Shown: positions 51,015-60,310, counted from the first letter of the stretch. The stretch: 64,000 nucleotides of DNA from RGIG990 sp045589455 (GCA_045589455.1 JAZNPC010000035.1:1-64000), one strand, 5' to 3'. Notes: generated by a model from the sequence alone, not told the origin. Program-made: numbers and translations.

Positions 51015-52289
51015 ATGTTCGTAACAAGTACAGAAAATTCTTATTGGCAGCTAGGTACAACAACAACCGAGCAAGGCATCACACTTACATTTGGTGAAGA
51101 ACAGCAGACCATTCGTGGCTTTGGTTGCTGCTTTAGTGAGCTTGGTGCAAAAGCACTTAACAAGCTTTCTCCTGAGGATAAAAAGAGCGTCCTTGATGAG
51201 CTATTTGATGACCAAGGTGGTGCATTCAACTATTGCCGCACACCTATCGGAGCAAGCGATTTTGCTCTAGACTTCTATAGCTATAATGACACCGAGGGCG
51301 ATTATGAAATGAAGAATTTCTCAATCGACCGCGATAGAAAGCTGCTCCTCCCTCTCATTAAGGAAGGCGTGTCACGTCGCACAGACATGCAAATGTTTGC
51401 TTCTCCATGGTGTCCTCCTACTTGGCTAAAGACTCACAACACCTATAGCTTTGGCGTATTTAATCGCACTGAGCAAAACCTAAAGGCATATGCTCTTTAC
51501 TTCAAGAAGTATGTACAAGCATATCACAACGAGGGCATCCCACTTATTCATATTCACCCACAGAATGAGCCTTGCAGCACACAGAAGTTCCCATCCTGTG
51601 AATGGCGTGGTGAATGGCTAGCAGATTTTGTTGGCAAATATCTTGGCCCAGCTCTAGAGGGTGAAAATGTTGACATTTTCTTTGGCACAGTAAATGGTCC
51701 AGAATCTGATAGCCGCTATAATTGGACTCGCTACTGCGATTTCCTTGGTTATGCTATGCAGGATCCAGCTGCACGCAAATACATCAAGGGCGTTGGCTAT
51801 CAATGGGCTGGTAGAAATGCATTATCACAAACCCAAGAGGATTATCCTAATCTAGAAATCATCCAAACTGAGAGTCAGTGTGGTGATGGACAAAACTCAT
51901 GGGAGCAAGCTATGTTCATTTACGAGCTTGCACGCATCTACTTCCGCTTTGGAACAACTGCTTATGTTTATTGGAATATTGCACTTGAGGACGATGCCTT
52001 CAGCACTTGGGGCTGGAAGCAGAATTCACTAGTAACAGTAAAGGATGGAAAGGCAATATTCAATCCTGAATACTATTTGATGAAGCATTTTTCTCATTTT
52101 GTTAAGCGTGGAGCAAAATATGTTAAGATGAATGGAGAATTTAGCTCTTGCTGCATCTCCTTTATCAATCCAGATGGAGGCAAGGTAATCCTTGCAAGCA
52201 ACCCATACAAGATTGATAAGGTTATCACAATCGAAGGAAGCTCATATTCCCTACCACCTAACTCTATTAGCACAATTACAATAGACTAA
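51015..52289 (+). CDS. GH30-family glycoside hydrolase (glucosylceramidase-like)
   Basis: A 424-residue (beta/alpha)8 hydrolase. RGFGCCFSELGAKAL is the family opening. The acid/base Glu is E185 in HPQNEP, and the nucleophile is E286 in IIQTESQC; both catalytic residues are intact. The last 60 residues form the GH30 beta-sandwich. No signal peptide is seen, so it works in the cytoplasm on imported beta-glucosides, fucosides, xylosides or similar. The neighbouring deacetylase paralogue also lacks a signal, in keeping with an intracellular glycan-processing set. The PHP gene follows after one base. Confidence 0.9.
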   Translation: MFVTSTENSYWQLGTTTTEQGITLTFGEEQQTIRGFGCCFSELGAKALNKLSPEDKKSVLDELFDDQGGAFNYCRTPIGASDFALDFYSYNDTEGDYEMKNFSIDRDRKLLLPLIKEGVSRRTDMQMFASPWCPPTWLKTHNTYSFGVFNRTEQNLKAYALYFKKYVQAYHNEGIPLIHIHPQNEPCSTQKFPSCEWRGEWLADFVGKYLGPALEGENVDIFFGTVNGPESDSRYNWTRYCDFLGYAMQDPAARKYIKGVGYQWAGRNALSQTQEDYPNLEIIQTESQCGDGQNSWEQAMFIYELARIYFRFGTTAYVYWNIALEDDAFSTWGWKQNSLVTVKDGKAIFNPEYYLMKHFSHFVKRGAKYVKMNGEFSSCCISFINPDGGKVILASNPYKIDKVITIEGSSYSLPPNSISTITID

Positions 52290-52290
52290 A

Positions 52291-53103
52291 ATGATTACTT
52301 CAAATTACCATACTCACTCTACATATTGTGACGGGAAAAACACCCTTGAAGAAATGGTGCTTTCTGCGATTAATAAAGGATTTACTGAGCTCGGCTTTTC
52401 TGGTCATGCTCCATCAAGCGCATATTTTTCTTGGGAAAGTAAGCTAGAAAAACTTAATCAATATAAGTCTGAGGTTAAAGTACTTAAAGATAAATATTCC
52501 GATAGAATCAAAATCTTTCTCGGCTTAGAAATGGATTATTTTTCTCCTATTGAGCTAGCAGAAGGTTGTGATTACACATTAGGCTCTGTTCACACCCTAT
52601 TTAAGAATGGTAAGTATCTTGAGATTGACAATAGCAAGCAAATTCAAATTGATGATGTAAACGAGCATTACAATGGCGATTTCTATGCCTATATTGAAGA
52701 TTATTACGATCTGATGGCAGACATTGTTACAAAGACAAAATGCGATATTATTGGACATTTTGATTTAGTTACAAAATTCAACGAGCTTGGCGATCTTTTT
52801 GACATAAAGCACCCGCGCTATTTGAAGGCTATGCAAAAGGCATTGGATGCATTAATTAAGACCCGAGTACCATTTGAGATAAACACAGGTGCAATTTCAC
52901 GAGGTTATAGAACAGAATCATATCCAGAGCAATCAATCTTAGATTGCATTGGTAAGGCAGGCATTCCGCTTGTGATTAATTCTGATACACATAGTGTCGA
53001 CACCATTGACTTTATGTTAAATGATGAACAGCAAAAGCTAGACACACTCGGCTATAAATATCTCACTACCCTTGCTGAAATCAAAGACGCTCAAATACGC
53101 TAA
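52291..53103 (+). CDS. PHP-domain phosphatase, histidinol-phosphatase (HisJ/HisK) type
   Basis: A 270-residue PHP protein. NYHTHSTYCDGKNTLEEMV supplies HxH and the catalytic surroundings. LGFSGHAPSS, FLGLEMDYFS, TLGSVHTL, IIGHFDLVTKF and INSDTHSVDTI provide the remaining metal ligands. The family includes HisK/HisJ histidinol-phosphatases and other phosphoesterases. There are no histidine genes nearby, so the sugar-operon setting leaves a sugar phosphatase possible. A one-base gap to the GH30 gene indicates coupling. Confidence 0.85.
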   Translation: MITSNYHTHSTYCDGKNTLEEMVLSAINKGFTELGFSGHAPSSAYFSWESKLEKLNQYKSEVKVLKDKYSDRIKIFLGLEMDYFSPIELAEGCDYTLGSVHTLFKNGKYLEIDNSKQIQIDDVNEHYNGDFYAYIEDYYDLMADIVTKTKCDIIGHFDLVTKFNELGDLFDIKHPRYLKAMQKALDALIKTRVPFEINTGAISRGYRTESYPEQSILDCIGKAGIPLVINSDTHSVDTIDFMLNDEQQKLDTLGYKYLTTLAEIKDAQIR

Positions 53104-53134
53104 TAATGCCAGCGGCCGTGTGGTAGCTTGTGTG

Positions 53135-53165
53135 ATACAACCGCCTACGCTAATGACGGTTGTAT
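53135..53165 (+). terminator. Hairpin after the PHP gene
   Basis: ATACAACCG and CGGTTGTAT form a 9-bp stem around a 13-base loop about 30 bases after the stop; TATAATTC follows without a T run. Confidence 0.5.
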
Positions 53166-53259
53166 TATAATTCTATAAGTGCCGTCCCCCAACCTATTCG
53201 TTCGGATTATATTATTTTGGTTTTTAGGGGAAGCCTTGTGCGTTTTGTTACAAATTTTC

Positions 53260-53278
53260 TTTATCCCGTAGGGATAAA
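53260..53278. promoter_or_regulatory. 19-bp perfect palindrome next to the dnaX promoter
   Basis: TTTATCCC and GGGATAAA flank GTA. It ends four bases before the -35 of the dnaX promoter, a position fitting an operator; a REP-like element is also possible. Confidence 0.5.
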
Positions 53279-53282
53279 CCTA

Positions 53283-53311
53283 TTGTTTATATTTTCTTGG
53301 TATGGTATAAT
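53283..53311 (+). promoter_or_regulatory. Promoter of dnaX-ybaB-recR
   Basis: TTGTTT (53283-53288), a 17-base spacer and a consensus TATAAT (53306-53311) with TG upstream (extended -10). The leader of about 30 bases carries GGAG at 53336-53339 before ATG 53347. The -35 is the same as for rpe. Confidence 0.75.
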
Positions 53312-53346
53312 AGAAATGAATTAAAGAACGAATTTGGAGTTTCTAA

Positions 53347-54837
53347 ATGTCATATCAAGTTATTGCACGAAAATGGCGCCCAAAGACCTTTGAGGATGTC
53401 GTAGGCCAAGACCATGTTGTAAAAACAATGCGCAATGCAATTGAGCAAAATCGTCTTGCTCAAGCATATTTGCTTTGTGGCCCACGTGGTACTGGTAAAA
53501 CTACCCTTGCACGTATTTTTGCGAAGGCACTCAATTGTGAAAAAGGTCCTACGACTGTACCATGCTGCCAATGCAATAATTGCAAAGAAATCGATGCTGG
53601 TAATAGTTTAGATGTTATTGAAATCGACGGCGCCTCAAATAACAAGGTTGAGGACGTTCATCAGAAGATTTTGGAAACCGTCAATTTTGCCCCAGTTGCT
53701 GGTAAATTTAAGATTTACTATATTGACGAGGTACACATGCTTACTAATCAGGCCTTCAATGCTCTTCTAAAGACAATTGAAGAGCCACCAGCTCATGCAA
53801 GATTTATCTTTGCAACTACTGAGGCAGATAAGGTTATTGGAACAATTGTTTCCCGCTGTCAGCGCTTTGATTTGCGTCGCATTGCTATTCCAGAGATTTC
53901 TGGACAGCTACGTAAGATTTCTGATGCTGAAGGCATAACAATTGATGATGATGCTATCTTTGCATTGGCTCGTGGTGCCGATGGTGGTATGCGTGATGCT
54001 GAATCCGCACTAGATCAAATCATCTCATACACAGGCTCAAATATTACAGAGCAAGATGTGTTAGGCGTATTTGGTCTTGTATCACGTGAAGCAATCGAGG
54101 GTATTGCTGAGGCAGTATTAACCTCGGACATTCCGCGCATCATCAATCTAATTTCATCATTGGATAGCTCTGGTAAGGATTTGCGTAGGCTCACTGCTGA
54201 GCTTATTGCTCACTTCCGCAATATTCTTATCTACATCCAGATGGGTGGCTATGATTCAAGCCTAAATCTAACTGATGCTCAAATTGAGACATTGAAAAAG
54301 CAAGCAGCTATTACTAACACAGCTGCTGTACTTTCTGTTACAGAGAATTTAATTGAGCTAGATGGTAAATTGCGTCTATCATTGTCTCCACGCATTTTGT
54401 TAGAAACAGCATTGATTCGCAGTGCAAAATCTGCATCTGTAGTTGATCTAGAGAAAATACTTAAAAAGCTTACAAGTTTGAAGCTAGAGTTAGGAGGTGG
54501 AGATGCTGCAGCAACAGCATCTCCGGTGAGGCAAAGCATAGCTAACACACCAGCCTCTTCCGCTCCTGTTGCACAATCAACACCTGCATCTGTTGCTCCA
54601 GCAAGGCCAAGTCCTACAGCTCCAGCAAGCATACAGACTGTTACTCAAGCAACCTCTCAGCCACAAATTGACAAGCCAACTCTTCAGGAGGTCTCTATTG
54701 AGCAATCAACTGAAGAAAAATCTCAGCTTGATGATATTGAGAGCGATATCGCTTTAAGAAAACGTGTAGAAGCACACCATCTTGTAAAAGAAGCAATTTC
54801 TATGTTCGATGGTGTAATTCGTGGCGTAAAAAAATAA
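53347..54837 (+). CDS. dnaX: DNA polymerase III subunits tau/gamma
   Basis: A 496-residue clamp-loader ATPase. The P-loop is GPRGTGKTT, and a four-Cys zinc module lies between CEKG and CCQCNNC. DEVHMLTNQAFNALLKTIEE is Walker B with the sensor region, FATTEADKVIGTIVSRCQRF carries SRC. Oligomerisation domain III ends near residue 365. A short Pro/Ala/Ser-rich tail with QSTPASVAPARPSPTAPAS ends the protein, so the tau part is much shorter than in E. coli (643). An AAA AAG pair at codons 373-374 with a later strong hairpin could allow frameshifting to a gamma form (see findings). Confidence 0.95.
   Translation: MSYQVIARKWRPKTFEDVVGQDHVVKTMRNAIEQNRLAQAYLLCGPRGTGKTTLARIFAKALNCEKGPTTVPCCQCNNCKEIDAGNSLDVIEIDGASNNKVEDVHQKILETVNFAPVAGKFKIYYIDEVHMLTNQAFNALLKTIEEPPAHARFIFATTEADKVIGTIVSRCQRFDLRRIAIPEISGQLRKISDAEGITIDDDAIFALARGADGGMRDAESALDQIISYTGSNITEQDVLGVFGLVSREAIEGIAEAVLTSDIPRIINLISSLDSSGKDLRRLTAELIAHFRNILIYIQMGGYDSSLNLTDAQIETLKKQAAITNTAAVLSVTENLIELDGKLRLSLSPRILLETALIRSAKSASVVDLEKILKKLTSLKLELGGGDAAATASPVRQSIANTPASSAPVAQSTPASVAPARPSPTAPASIQTVTQATSQPQIDKPTLQEVSIEQSTEEKSQLDDIESDIALRKRVEAHHLVKEAISMFDGVIRGVKK
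54499..54524 (+). other. Perfect 10-bp hairpin inside dnaX
   Basis: GGAGATGCTG and CAGCATCTCC flank the loop CAGCAA, 31 bases after the TT-AAA-AAG site and three bases after AGGAGGT (54493-54497). It encodes Gly/Asp/Ala residues in the 0 frame. Unusually stable for a coding segment. Confidence 0.5.
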
Positions 54838-54897
54838 ATTATTTAATAAAAACTAAAACCCATTGGCAAAAGCCAATACAAACTAAAGGAAAAAAAT

Positions 54898-55215
54898 ATG
54901 TCAGGATTCTTCCAACAAGCTAAACAAGCAATGGAACTACGTAGCAAAATGAAGAAGGTTCAAAAGGATCTAGAGAACAAGGTTGTCGAATACGAGAATG
55001 GCGGTGTTAAGGTAAAGGCTAGCTGTGACATTGCTATTACAGAAATCAAATTTGACACTGAGCTAGTTGCTCTTGATAAGCTAGATAAGCTAGAGCGTCT
55101 AATTCTTACTAACACCAATAAGGCTCTAAAGCTTGCTAAGGACGAGGCAGCTAAATATACTCAAAACGCTATGCGTGACATGGGTGGCCTAGGTGGTCTA
55201 CTAGGTGGCATGTAA
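54898..55215 (+). CDS. ybaB: YbaB/EbfC nucleoid-associated protein
   Basis: A 105-residue protein with the YbaB/EbfC fold: FQQAKQAMELRSKMKKVQKD in the long helix, YENGGVKVKASCDIAITEIK in the beta-sheet, and MRDMGGLGGLLGGM at the end. It binds DNA as a dimer and is nearly always found between dnaX and recR, as here. AAGGAAAAA is the ribosome site. A hairpin between it and recR may adjust relative expression. Confidence 0.92.
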   Translation: MSGFFQQAKQAMELRSKMKKVQKDLENKVVEYENGGVKVKASCDIAITEIKFDTELVALDKLDKLERLILTNTNKALKLAKDEAAKYTQNAMRDMGGLGGLLGGM

Positions 55216-55223
55216 GAATCATC

Positions 55224-55269
55224 AAAGGCTATGCCAGCTCTAGCAAATGCAAAACCTGGCATTGCCTTT
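55224..55269 (+). other. Intercistronic hairpin between ybaB and recR
   Basis: AAAGGCTATGCCAG and CTGGCATTGCCTTT pair over 14 positions with one T-T mismatch, around an 18-base loop. It is followed by TTTAAAC. It could be a partial terminator lowering recR expression. Confidence 0.55.
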
Positions 55270-55328
55270 AAACAATACAACTATCAACAATCAATAGCCA
55301 ACAATCAACAGACTGAGTGTGGCATTTT

Positions 55329-55949
55329 ATGCACCATATAGAAGAACACGATAAGCTTATACGCGCACTATCTAGACTACCAGGTATTGGCAGGCGTTCT
55401 GCAGAGCGTATTGCGCTTACAATAGCACACGAAAAGTCCCTACTTCTTGAGCCTCTACTTAATGCGCTTCAAGGAGTAAAGGATAATATTACCACATGTG
55501 ATTGCTGTGGTGTTATTACAACCCATGATGCAAATCCTTGTGCAATCTGTTCTAGCTCCACTAGAGATAAATCACTTATTTGTGTTGTGGAAAATTCTGA
55601 CGATATTTTGACTATTGAAAAATCTGATTCCTTTCATGGTGTATATCACACTCTTAATGGACGCATATCACCTATGACTGGCGTTCGCCCCGAAGACCTA
55701 CGCCTAAAGGAATTATTTGAACGAGTAACCTCTGATGGTGTAAAAGAGGTTATTCTTGCTATCAACACAGATGTTGAAGGCGATGCTACTGCTTCATACA
55801 TCTCTGAAAAGCTAGCAACGCTTGGTGTAAAAACAACAAGAATTGCTTTTGGTATTCCTGCCGATAGCGGAATACTATACACCGATCCAATCACTTTGAA
55901 GCGCGCCTTTAATGGGCGCCTACCTGCATCCAAAATCAATTTAAATTAG
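55329..55949 (+). CDS. recR: Recombination mediator RecR
   Basis: A 206-residue RecR. The start at ATG 55329 (MHHIEEHDKL) gives the normal length; a GTG four codons upstream is possible. The helix-hairpin-helix is LSRLPGIGRRSAERIALTI, the zinc-finger Cys are CDCCGVITTHDANPCAIC, and the Toprim domain has ICVVENSDDILTIEKSD and GDATASYISEKL with VKTTRIAFGIPADSG at the end. With RecF/RecO it loads RecA at gaps. It ends the dnaX operon. Confidence 0.96.
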   Translation: MHHIEEHDKLIRALSRLPGIGRRSAERIALTIAHEKSLLLEPLLNALQGVKDNITTCDCCGVITTHDANPCAICSSSTRDKSLICVVENSDDILTIEKSDSFHGVYHTLNGRISPMTGVRPEDLRLKELFERVTSDGVKEVILAINTDVEGDATASYISEKLATLGVKTTRIAFGIPADSGILYTDPITLKRAFNGRLPASKINLN

Positions 55950-55971
55950 TCTCAACCATCGAGAAGCTATT

Positions 55972-58605
55972 ATGTTTACAATTTACGACATTAAGACAGA
56001 ATATCTTACTAACCCACTTGGCATGGATGAAGCAAAGCCACGCTTTTCCTACAAGCTAAAGGGTGATTGTGAGAAGCAAGCAGAACGCAGAATCATTGTT
56101 AAAGCTGAGGATGGAAGCATTGCTTGGGATTCTGGTTTTGTTGCTTCTAGCGATACAATTCAAATCTACTATGAAGGCGAAGCATTAATGCCATTTACTC
56201 GCTACTTTATCACGGTTGAGGTAAAGCCTTTTGTTAATGGTGCCGCAGGTGAAGCAATTGCTTCTACTGAAGAAGCATATTTTGAAACAGGCCTAATTGA
56301 CACTCCGTGGCAGGGTGAGTGGATTAGCTTCCATGGTTTCAAGCAATTTGCCGCAGGTAATATCCGCAAAGAATTTTCAGTTAATAAACAGATAGCCTCT
56401 GCTCGCCTATATGTTGCATGTCTTGGCTTCTATGCAAGCTACATCAATGGCAAGCGCACAGACGATGCAAGCTTTGCTCCTGGCTGGACAGACTATTTTA
56501 CACGTGTACAATATCAGGCATACGATGTCACGGGACTAATTTCCTCTGGAGCAAATTGCATTGGCTTCACCATTGCTCCTGGCTGGTATTGTGGCATTCC
56601 GTCCTATTGCTGGGGTGGAGGCTATGCAAGTAAAAAGCCAATGTTTATGGCAAATCTTCGACTAACCTACGAGGATGGTTCTGTTGAGACAATCTTTACT
56701 AACGAAGAATTTCAGATAACAAATGTTGATGGCGATAGCACCGCTGTTCGCCTAAGCGACATATATTCTGGCGAAGTCTATGAGGCTTGGCGCGAAGACA
56801 CAAAATGGAAGCTTCCAGGATACACTGGCCAACACTGGAAAGCATGCCTAATGCGTGGCATAGAAAAGCCCGCTATTGTGTGGCAGCGTGGTGCATTTGT
56901 TCGCCACAAGCTATCTATAAAGCCTGTAAGCATCACACATCGACCTAATGGCACTTGGGTTGTAGATTTTGGACAAAATCTCGTGGGACGTGAGCGCTTC
57001 ACCCTACACAATACAACGACTGGTCAAACAATCTATATTAAGCATGGTGAGATGCTTCGTGCTGATGGCTCTGTATATACAGACAACCTACGTACCGCAA
57101 CAGCATCAACAACATACACCACTGGCACACACGAAATTGAAATCTATGAGCCTGAATTTACATTCTTTGGCTTCCGTTATATTGAAATTTCTGGCTGGCA
57201 TGGTGAGCTAAAGGAAGAAGACATTTCTGCCGAAGTAATTTATTCAGACCTAGAAACCTCTGGTAGCTTTGAGTGCTCTAATGATCTAATCAATAAACTT
57301 TATAGCAATATTGTTTGGGGACAACGCGGAAACTTTGTGGATATTCCTACAGACTGCCCACAACGAGATGAGCGCAAGGGTTGGACAGCAGATACACAGG
57401 TATTCATGAATGTGGCCACCTACAATATGTTCTCTGCTGAATTTTATCGTAAATGGATTGAGGACCTAAATTCTAATCTTCTAAGAAAGAGCGGTTGCTT
57501 CTCTCAGATTTGCCCAGATCCAAACCCAGAATCACCTCCTTCCACTGCTTGGACAGATGCAGGAATAATTTGCCCATGGCTCATGTTTGTGAAATATGGT
57601 GACACTCAGCTTCTATCCAAGTATTATCACAATATGGCACACTGGATTGATTGGCAGATTGAAAATCAAAATGGCAAATTGATTGTGGATAATACCTCCT
57701 TCAATGATTGGCTAAATGCAGACGACCCAATTTCCAATCCATATCTATGCACAGCATATATGGCTGGCATGATTAAGCTACTTATCAAGATTGCAACAAT
57801 CAATGGTGATGCAGAGGAAGCAAAGAAGCGCACAGAGCTTCTTGAGCGTGTGCTTGCTGAATTCCACAAGACATTCCTACGTGAGGATGGTGGCATCAAA
57901 GAGCATTCTCAGACAGCAATGCTTCTAGCACTACACTTTGAGCTACTCCCAGAGAGCTCTGTTGATGTTGTGGCAAACGACCTTGTTGAGAGCATCGTTA
58001 ACAAGCGTGGAATGCACTTAAGCACAGGCTTTGTGGGCACTCCTCTTCTACTCCCTGTTTTGACAAAAATTGGTCGCATTGATGTGGCTTATGCATTGTT
58101 GAATCAGACCACATACCCAAGCTGGTTATATCCTGTAACACAAGGTGCAACAACAATGTGGGAGCGTTGGGATAGCTGGTCTGATGTTAAGGGCTTTGGC
58201 GATGTGGGCATGAACTCCTTCAATCACTATGCATATGGTGCTGTGGGTGAATGGTTCTTTGAAACAATCTGCGGTATTCAGCCATCACTTGAAGCAGATA
58301 CAACTAAGGCAGCATTCAAGGAGTTTACTCTTGCACCAATTCCTGGTGGAGGTCTCTCTCATGCAAAGGCAACATACGAGTCAATGTATGGCGAGATTCG
58401 TAGTGGCTGGAAATTTGAAGGTGACGCACTTGTATGGAGCTTCGCTATTCCTGCTAACACAACTGCACACATCACTCTGCCACAAGGTTGGGCTGTTGCT
58501 GATGGCGATGAAGCAGCAAAGGCAAAGCTTGCAAGCCTATTTACTGGCGAAGCAAACACAACCGCTACTGCCGGAGAATACACACTTGTATTAAAGAAAG
58601 CTTAA
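55972..58605 (+). CDS. rhaA: Alpha-L-rhamnosidase, GH78
   Basis: An 877-residue GH78 enzyme. The N-terminal domains are FRYSKLK-like beta sandwiches (about 1-300) with LYVACLGFYASYINGKR as the family's N-domain signature. The catalytic (alpha/alpha)6 barrel starts near residue 430. VDIPTDCPQRDERKGWTAD contains the acidic residues conserved in GH78, and TQGATTMWERWDSW is the second conserved acidic block. No signal peptide is visible, so it acts on imported rhamnosides. Adjacent rhamnose mutarotase supports a rhamnose-catabolic unit. The start at 55972 follows recR by 22 bases. Confidence 0.93.
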   Translation: MFTIYDIKTEYLTNPLGMDEAKPRFSYKLKGDCEKQAERRIIVKAEDGSIAWDSGFVASSDTIQIYYEGEALMPFTRYFITVEVKPFVNGAAGEAIASTEEAYFETGLIDTPWQGEWISFHGFKQFAAGNIRKEFSVNKQIASARLYVACLGFYASYINGKRTDDASFAPGWTDYFTRVQYQAYDVTGLISSGANCIGFTIAPGWYCGIPSYCWGGGYASKKPMFMANLRLTYEDGSVETIFTNEEFQITNVDGDSTAVRLSDIYSGEVYEAWREDTKWKLPGYTGQHWKACLMRGIEKPAIVWQRGAFVRHKLSIKPVSITHRPNGTWVVDFGQNLVGRERFTLHNTTTGQTIYIKHGEMLRADGSVYTDNLRTATASTTYTTGTHEIEIYEPEFTFFGFRYIEISGWHGELKEEDISAEVIYSDLETSGSFECSNDLINKLYSNIVWGQRGNFVDIPTDCPQRDERKGWTADTQVFMNVATYNMFSAEFYRKWIEDLNSNLLRKSGCFSQICPDPNPESPPSTAWTDAGIICPWLMFVKYGDTQLLSKYYHNMAHWIDWQIENQNGKLIVDNTSFNDWLNADDPISNPYLCTAYMAGMIKLLIKIATINGDAEEAKKRTELLERVLAEFHKTFLREDGGIKEHSQTAMLLALHFELLPESSVDVVANDLVESIVNKRGMHLSTGFVGTPLLLPVLTKIGRIDVAYALLNQTTYPSWLYPVTQGATTMWERWDSWSDVKGFGDVGMNSFNHYAYGAVGEWFFETICGIQPSLEADTTKAAFKEFTLAPIPGGGLSHAKATYESMYGEIRSGWKFEGDALVWSFAIPANTTAHITLPQGWAVADGDEAAKAKLASLFTGEANTTATAGEYTLVLKKA

Positions 58606-58620
58606 GAAACAATTTAATTG

Positions 58621-58644
58621 TGCGCTACGTCGCGTGCGACGTAG
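58621..58644 (+). promoter_or_regulatory. Leader hairpin 1 (before rhaM)
   Basis: TGCGCTACGTCGCGTGCGAC and CGTAGAA frame a 9-bp stem CTACGTCGC / GCGACGTAG with a GT loop. Sequence and position match hairpin 2 (60333-60356) with a compensating T-A to C-G change. It ends about 30 bases before the rhaM start. Confidence 0.65.
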
Positions 58645-58673
58645 AAGAAAATTTTACAAAAGGAATTAACATT

Positions 58674-58988
58674 ATGAAAATTGAAGCATTTAAAATGAAG
58701 CTAAAGCCTGGCTGCGAAGCTGAATATGAGCGTAGACACAATGCTATTTGGCCAGAGCTAAAGCAGCTACTATCAGATGCTGGTGTAAGTGACTATACAA
58801 TCTTTCTTGACCCTGACACCCTTACACTATTTGCTGTGCAAAAGGTAGCAGGCGAAGGTGGAAGCCAAGACCTTGGCTCAAACCCAATCGTACAAAAGTG
58901 GTGGGACTATATGGCAGATATTATGGAGGTAAATCCTGATAATTCTCCTGTATCTATTCCCCTACCTCAGGTTTTCCACATGGATTAA
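58674..58988 (+). CDS. rhaM: L-rhamnose mutarotase
   Basis: A 104-residue RhaM/DUF718 protein from ATG 58674 (AAAAGGA at 12 bases). KLKPGCEAEYERRHNAIWPE supplies the catalytic His region, DYTIFLDPDTLTLFAV the middle strand, and KWWDYMADIMEVNPDNSPV the Trp-Trp pair and Tyr region. It speeds conversion of beta- to alpha-L-rhamnose. An in-frame GTG 18 codons upstream would run through the leader hairpin and is unlikely. The GH78 gene ends 68 bases before it. Confidence 0.93.
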   Translation: MKIEAFKMKLKPGCEAEYERRHNAIWPELKQLLSDAGVSDYTIFLDPDTLTLFAVQKVAGEGGSQDLGSNPIVQKWWDYMADIMEVNPDNSPVSIPLPQVFHMD

Positions 58989-59032
58989 TCCTCTTGCATT
59001 TTTAAAAACACAATAAACATTAGATTTAAGCA

Positions 59033-60310
59033 ATGGATACATCAGAAAATTTCGGTGCGGCAGCAAAGGCAGCCTCAACTCAATTACCAACACTATCTGC
59101 TGAGCAACGCATTGCTGCACTTGAGGCAGCTATTGCTGGACTACAAGCAAACTCTGCAGAAATCTTTGCTGCAAATGAGGCAGACCTTGCTAATGCGAAA
59201 GAAGCAGGCCTTGATGCCCCTCTTTTAAAGCGACTCAAATTCGACCAAGCAAAGCTTGATGACTGCATCGGTGGTATCAAGATGCTTTGTCAGCTTCCTG
59301 ACCTAGTTGGTAAGACTCTTAAAACAACTGAGCTTGCTCCTGAGCTAATTCTTTCACAGGTATCCTGCCCTCTTGGCGTGGTTGGTATCATCTTTGAATC
59401 TCGCCCTGATGCACTAGTTCAGATTTCTACTCTTTGCATTAAGAGCGCTAATGCTTGTGTACTAAAGGGCGGCATTGAAGCACTAAACACAAACACAGCG
59501 CTTCACAAGGTACTTGTTGAGGCAACACGTGGCATCCTACCAGATGGTTGGCTACAGCTAATTGCCACACGCGATGATGTTAAAAAGCTTCTAACAATGG
59601 ATAAGTACGTTGATCTTATCATACCACGTGGCTCAAATTCATTTGTTCAATATGTGATGAACAACACACAGATTCCTGTGATGGGTCATGCAGATGGCAT
59701 TTGCCACATTTACATTGATAAGGCTGCAGACACTGACCTAGCGGCAAAGGTATCTGTTGACTCCAAGTGCCAATATCCAGCAGTATGTAATGCTGTGGAG
59801 ACAATTCTTGTTCACGAGGCAACGGCAGCAGAATACCTACCAAAGCTAAAGGCTGGGCTTGATGAAAAGCATGCAACTCTACGCGGCTGCGAGAAGTGCC
59901 GCGCGATCATTGATTGTGACCCTGCCACAGACGAGGATTGGGCAACCGAATATCTTGACTACATTGTGTCTGTAAAGATTGTCTCAAGCATGGACGAGGC
60001 AATCGCTCACATCAATGAATATGGCTCAGGGCACACTGATTGCATAATTACAACAGACACTGCCGCCGCAGAGCTATTTATGAACCGTGTGGATTCAGCA
60101 GATGTATTTTGGAATTGCAGCACACGCTTTGCAGATGGCTTCCGCTTTGGTCTTGGTGCAGAGGTTGGCATTAGCACATCTAAGATTCATGCACGTGGTC
60201 CAGTGGGCGTTGAGGGACTTCTAACCTACAAGTGGAAGCTACGTGGTAATGGACACACTGTTGCCCCTTTTGCAAATGGTGAAACAGCCTTTACACATAA
60301 ACCAATGTAA
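59033..60310 (+). CDS. proA: Gamma-glutamyl-phosphate reductase
   Basis: A 425-residue GPR of the ALDH superfamily, reducing glutamyl 5-phosphate to the semialdehyde in proline synthesis. Hallmarks are CPLGVVGIIFESRPDALVQI, IKSANACVLKGG, DLIIPRGSNSFVQYV, GICHIYIDKAAD, AVCNAVETILVH with the catalytic Cys, and IHARGPVGVEGLLTYKWKL at the end. The length matches the family. proB is not in the window. It is 44 bases after rhaM. Confidence 0.96.
   Translation: MDTSENFGAAAKAASTQLPTLSAEQRIAALEAAIAGLQANSAEIFAANEADLANAKEAGLDAPLLKRLKFDQAKLDDCIGGIKMLCQLPDLVGKTLKTTELAPELILSQVSCPLGVVGIIFESRPDALVQISTLCIKSANACVLKGGIEALNTNTALHKVLVEATRGILPDGWLQLIATRDDVKKLLTMDKYVDLIIPRGSNSFVQYVMNNTQIPVMGHADGICHIYIDKAADTDLAAKVSVDSKCQYPAVCNAVETILVHEATAAEYLPKLKAGLDEKHATLRGCEKCRAIIDCDPATDEDWATEYLDYIVSVKIVSSMDEAIAHINEYGSGHTDCIITTDTAAAELFMNRVDSADVFWNCSTRFADGFRFGLGAEVGISTSKIHARGPVGVEGLLTYKWKLRGNGHTVAPFANGETAFTHKPM

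Noticed and set aside
54499..54524. The dnaX internal hairpin as an intrinsic terminator.
   Set aside because: No T run follows and it is well inside the open frame.
58620..58673. GTG start extending rhaM by 18 codons (and a similar GTG for the NDK-like gene at 60332).
   Set aside because: The extension is the leader hairpin itself. Family length and ribosome site favour the downstream ATG. The similar peptides (MRYVACDVE and MRYAACGVE) follow from the shared hairpin DNA.
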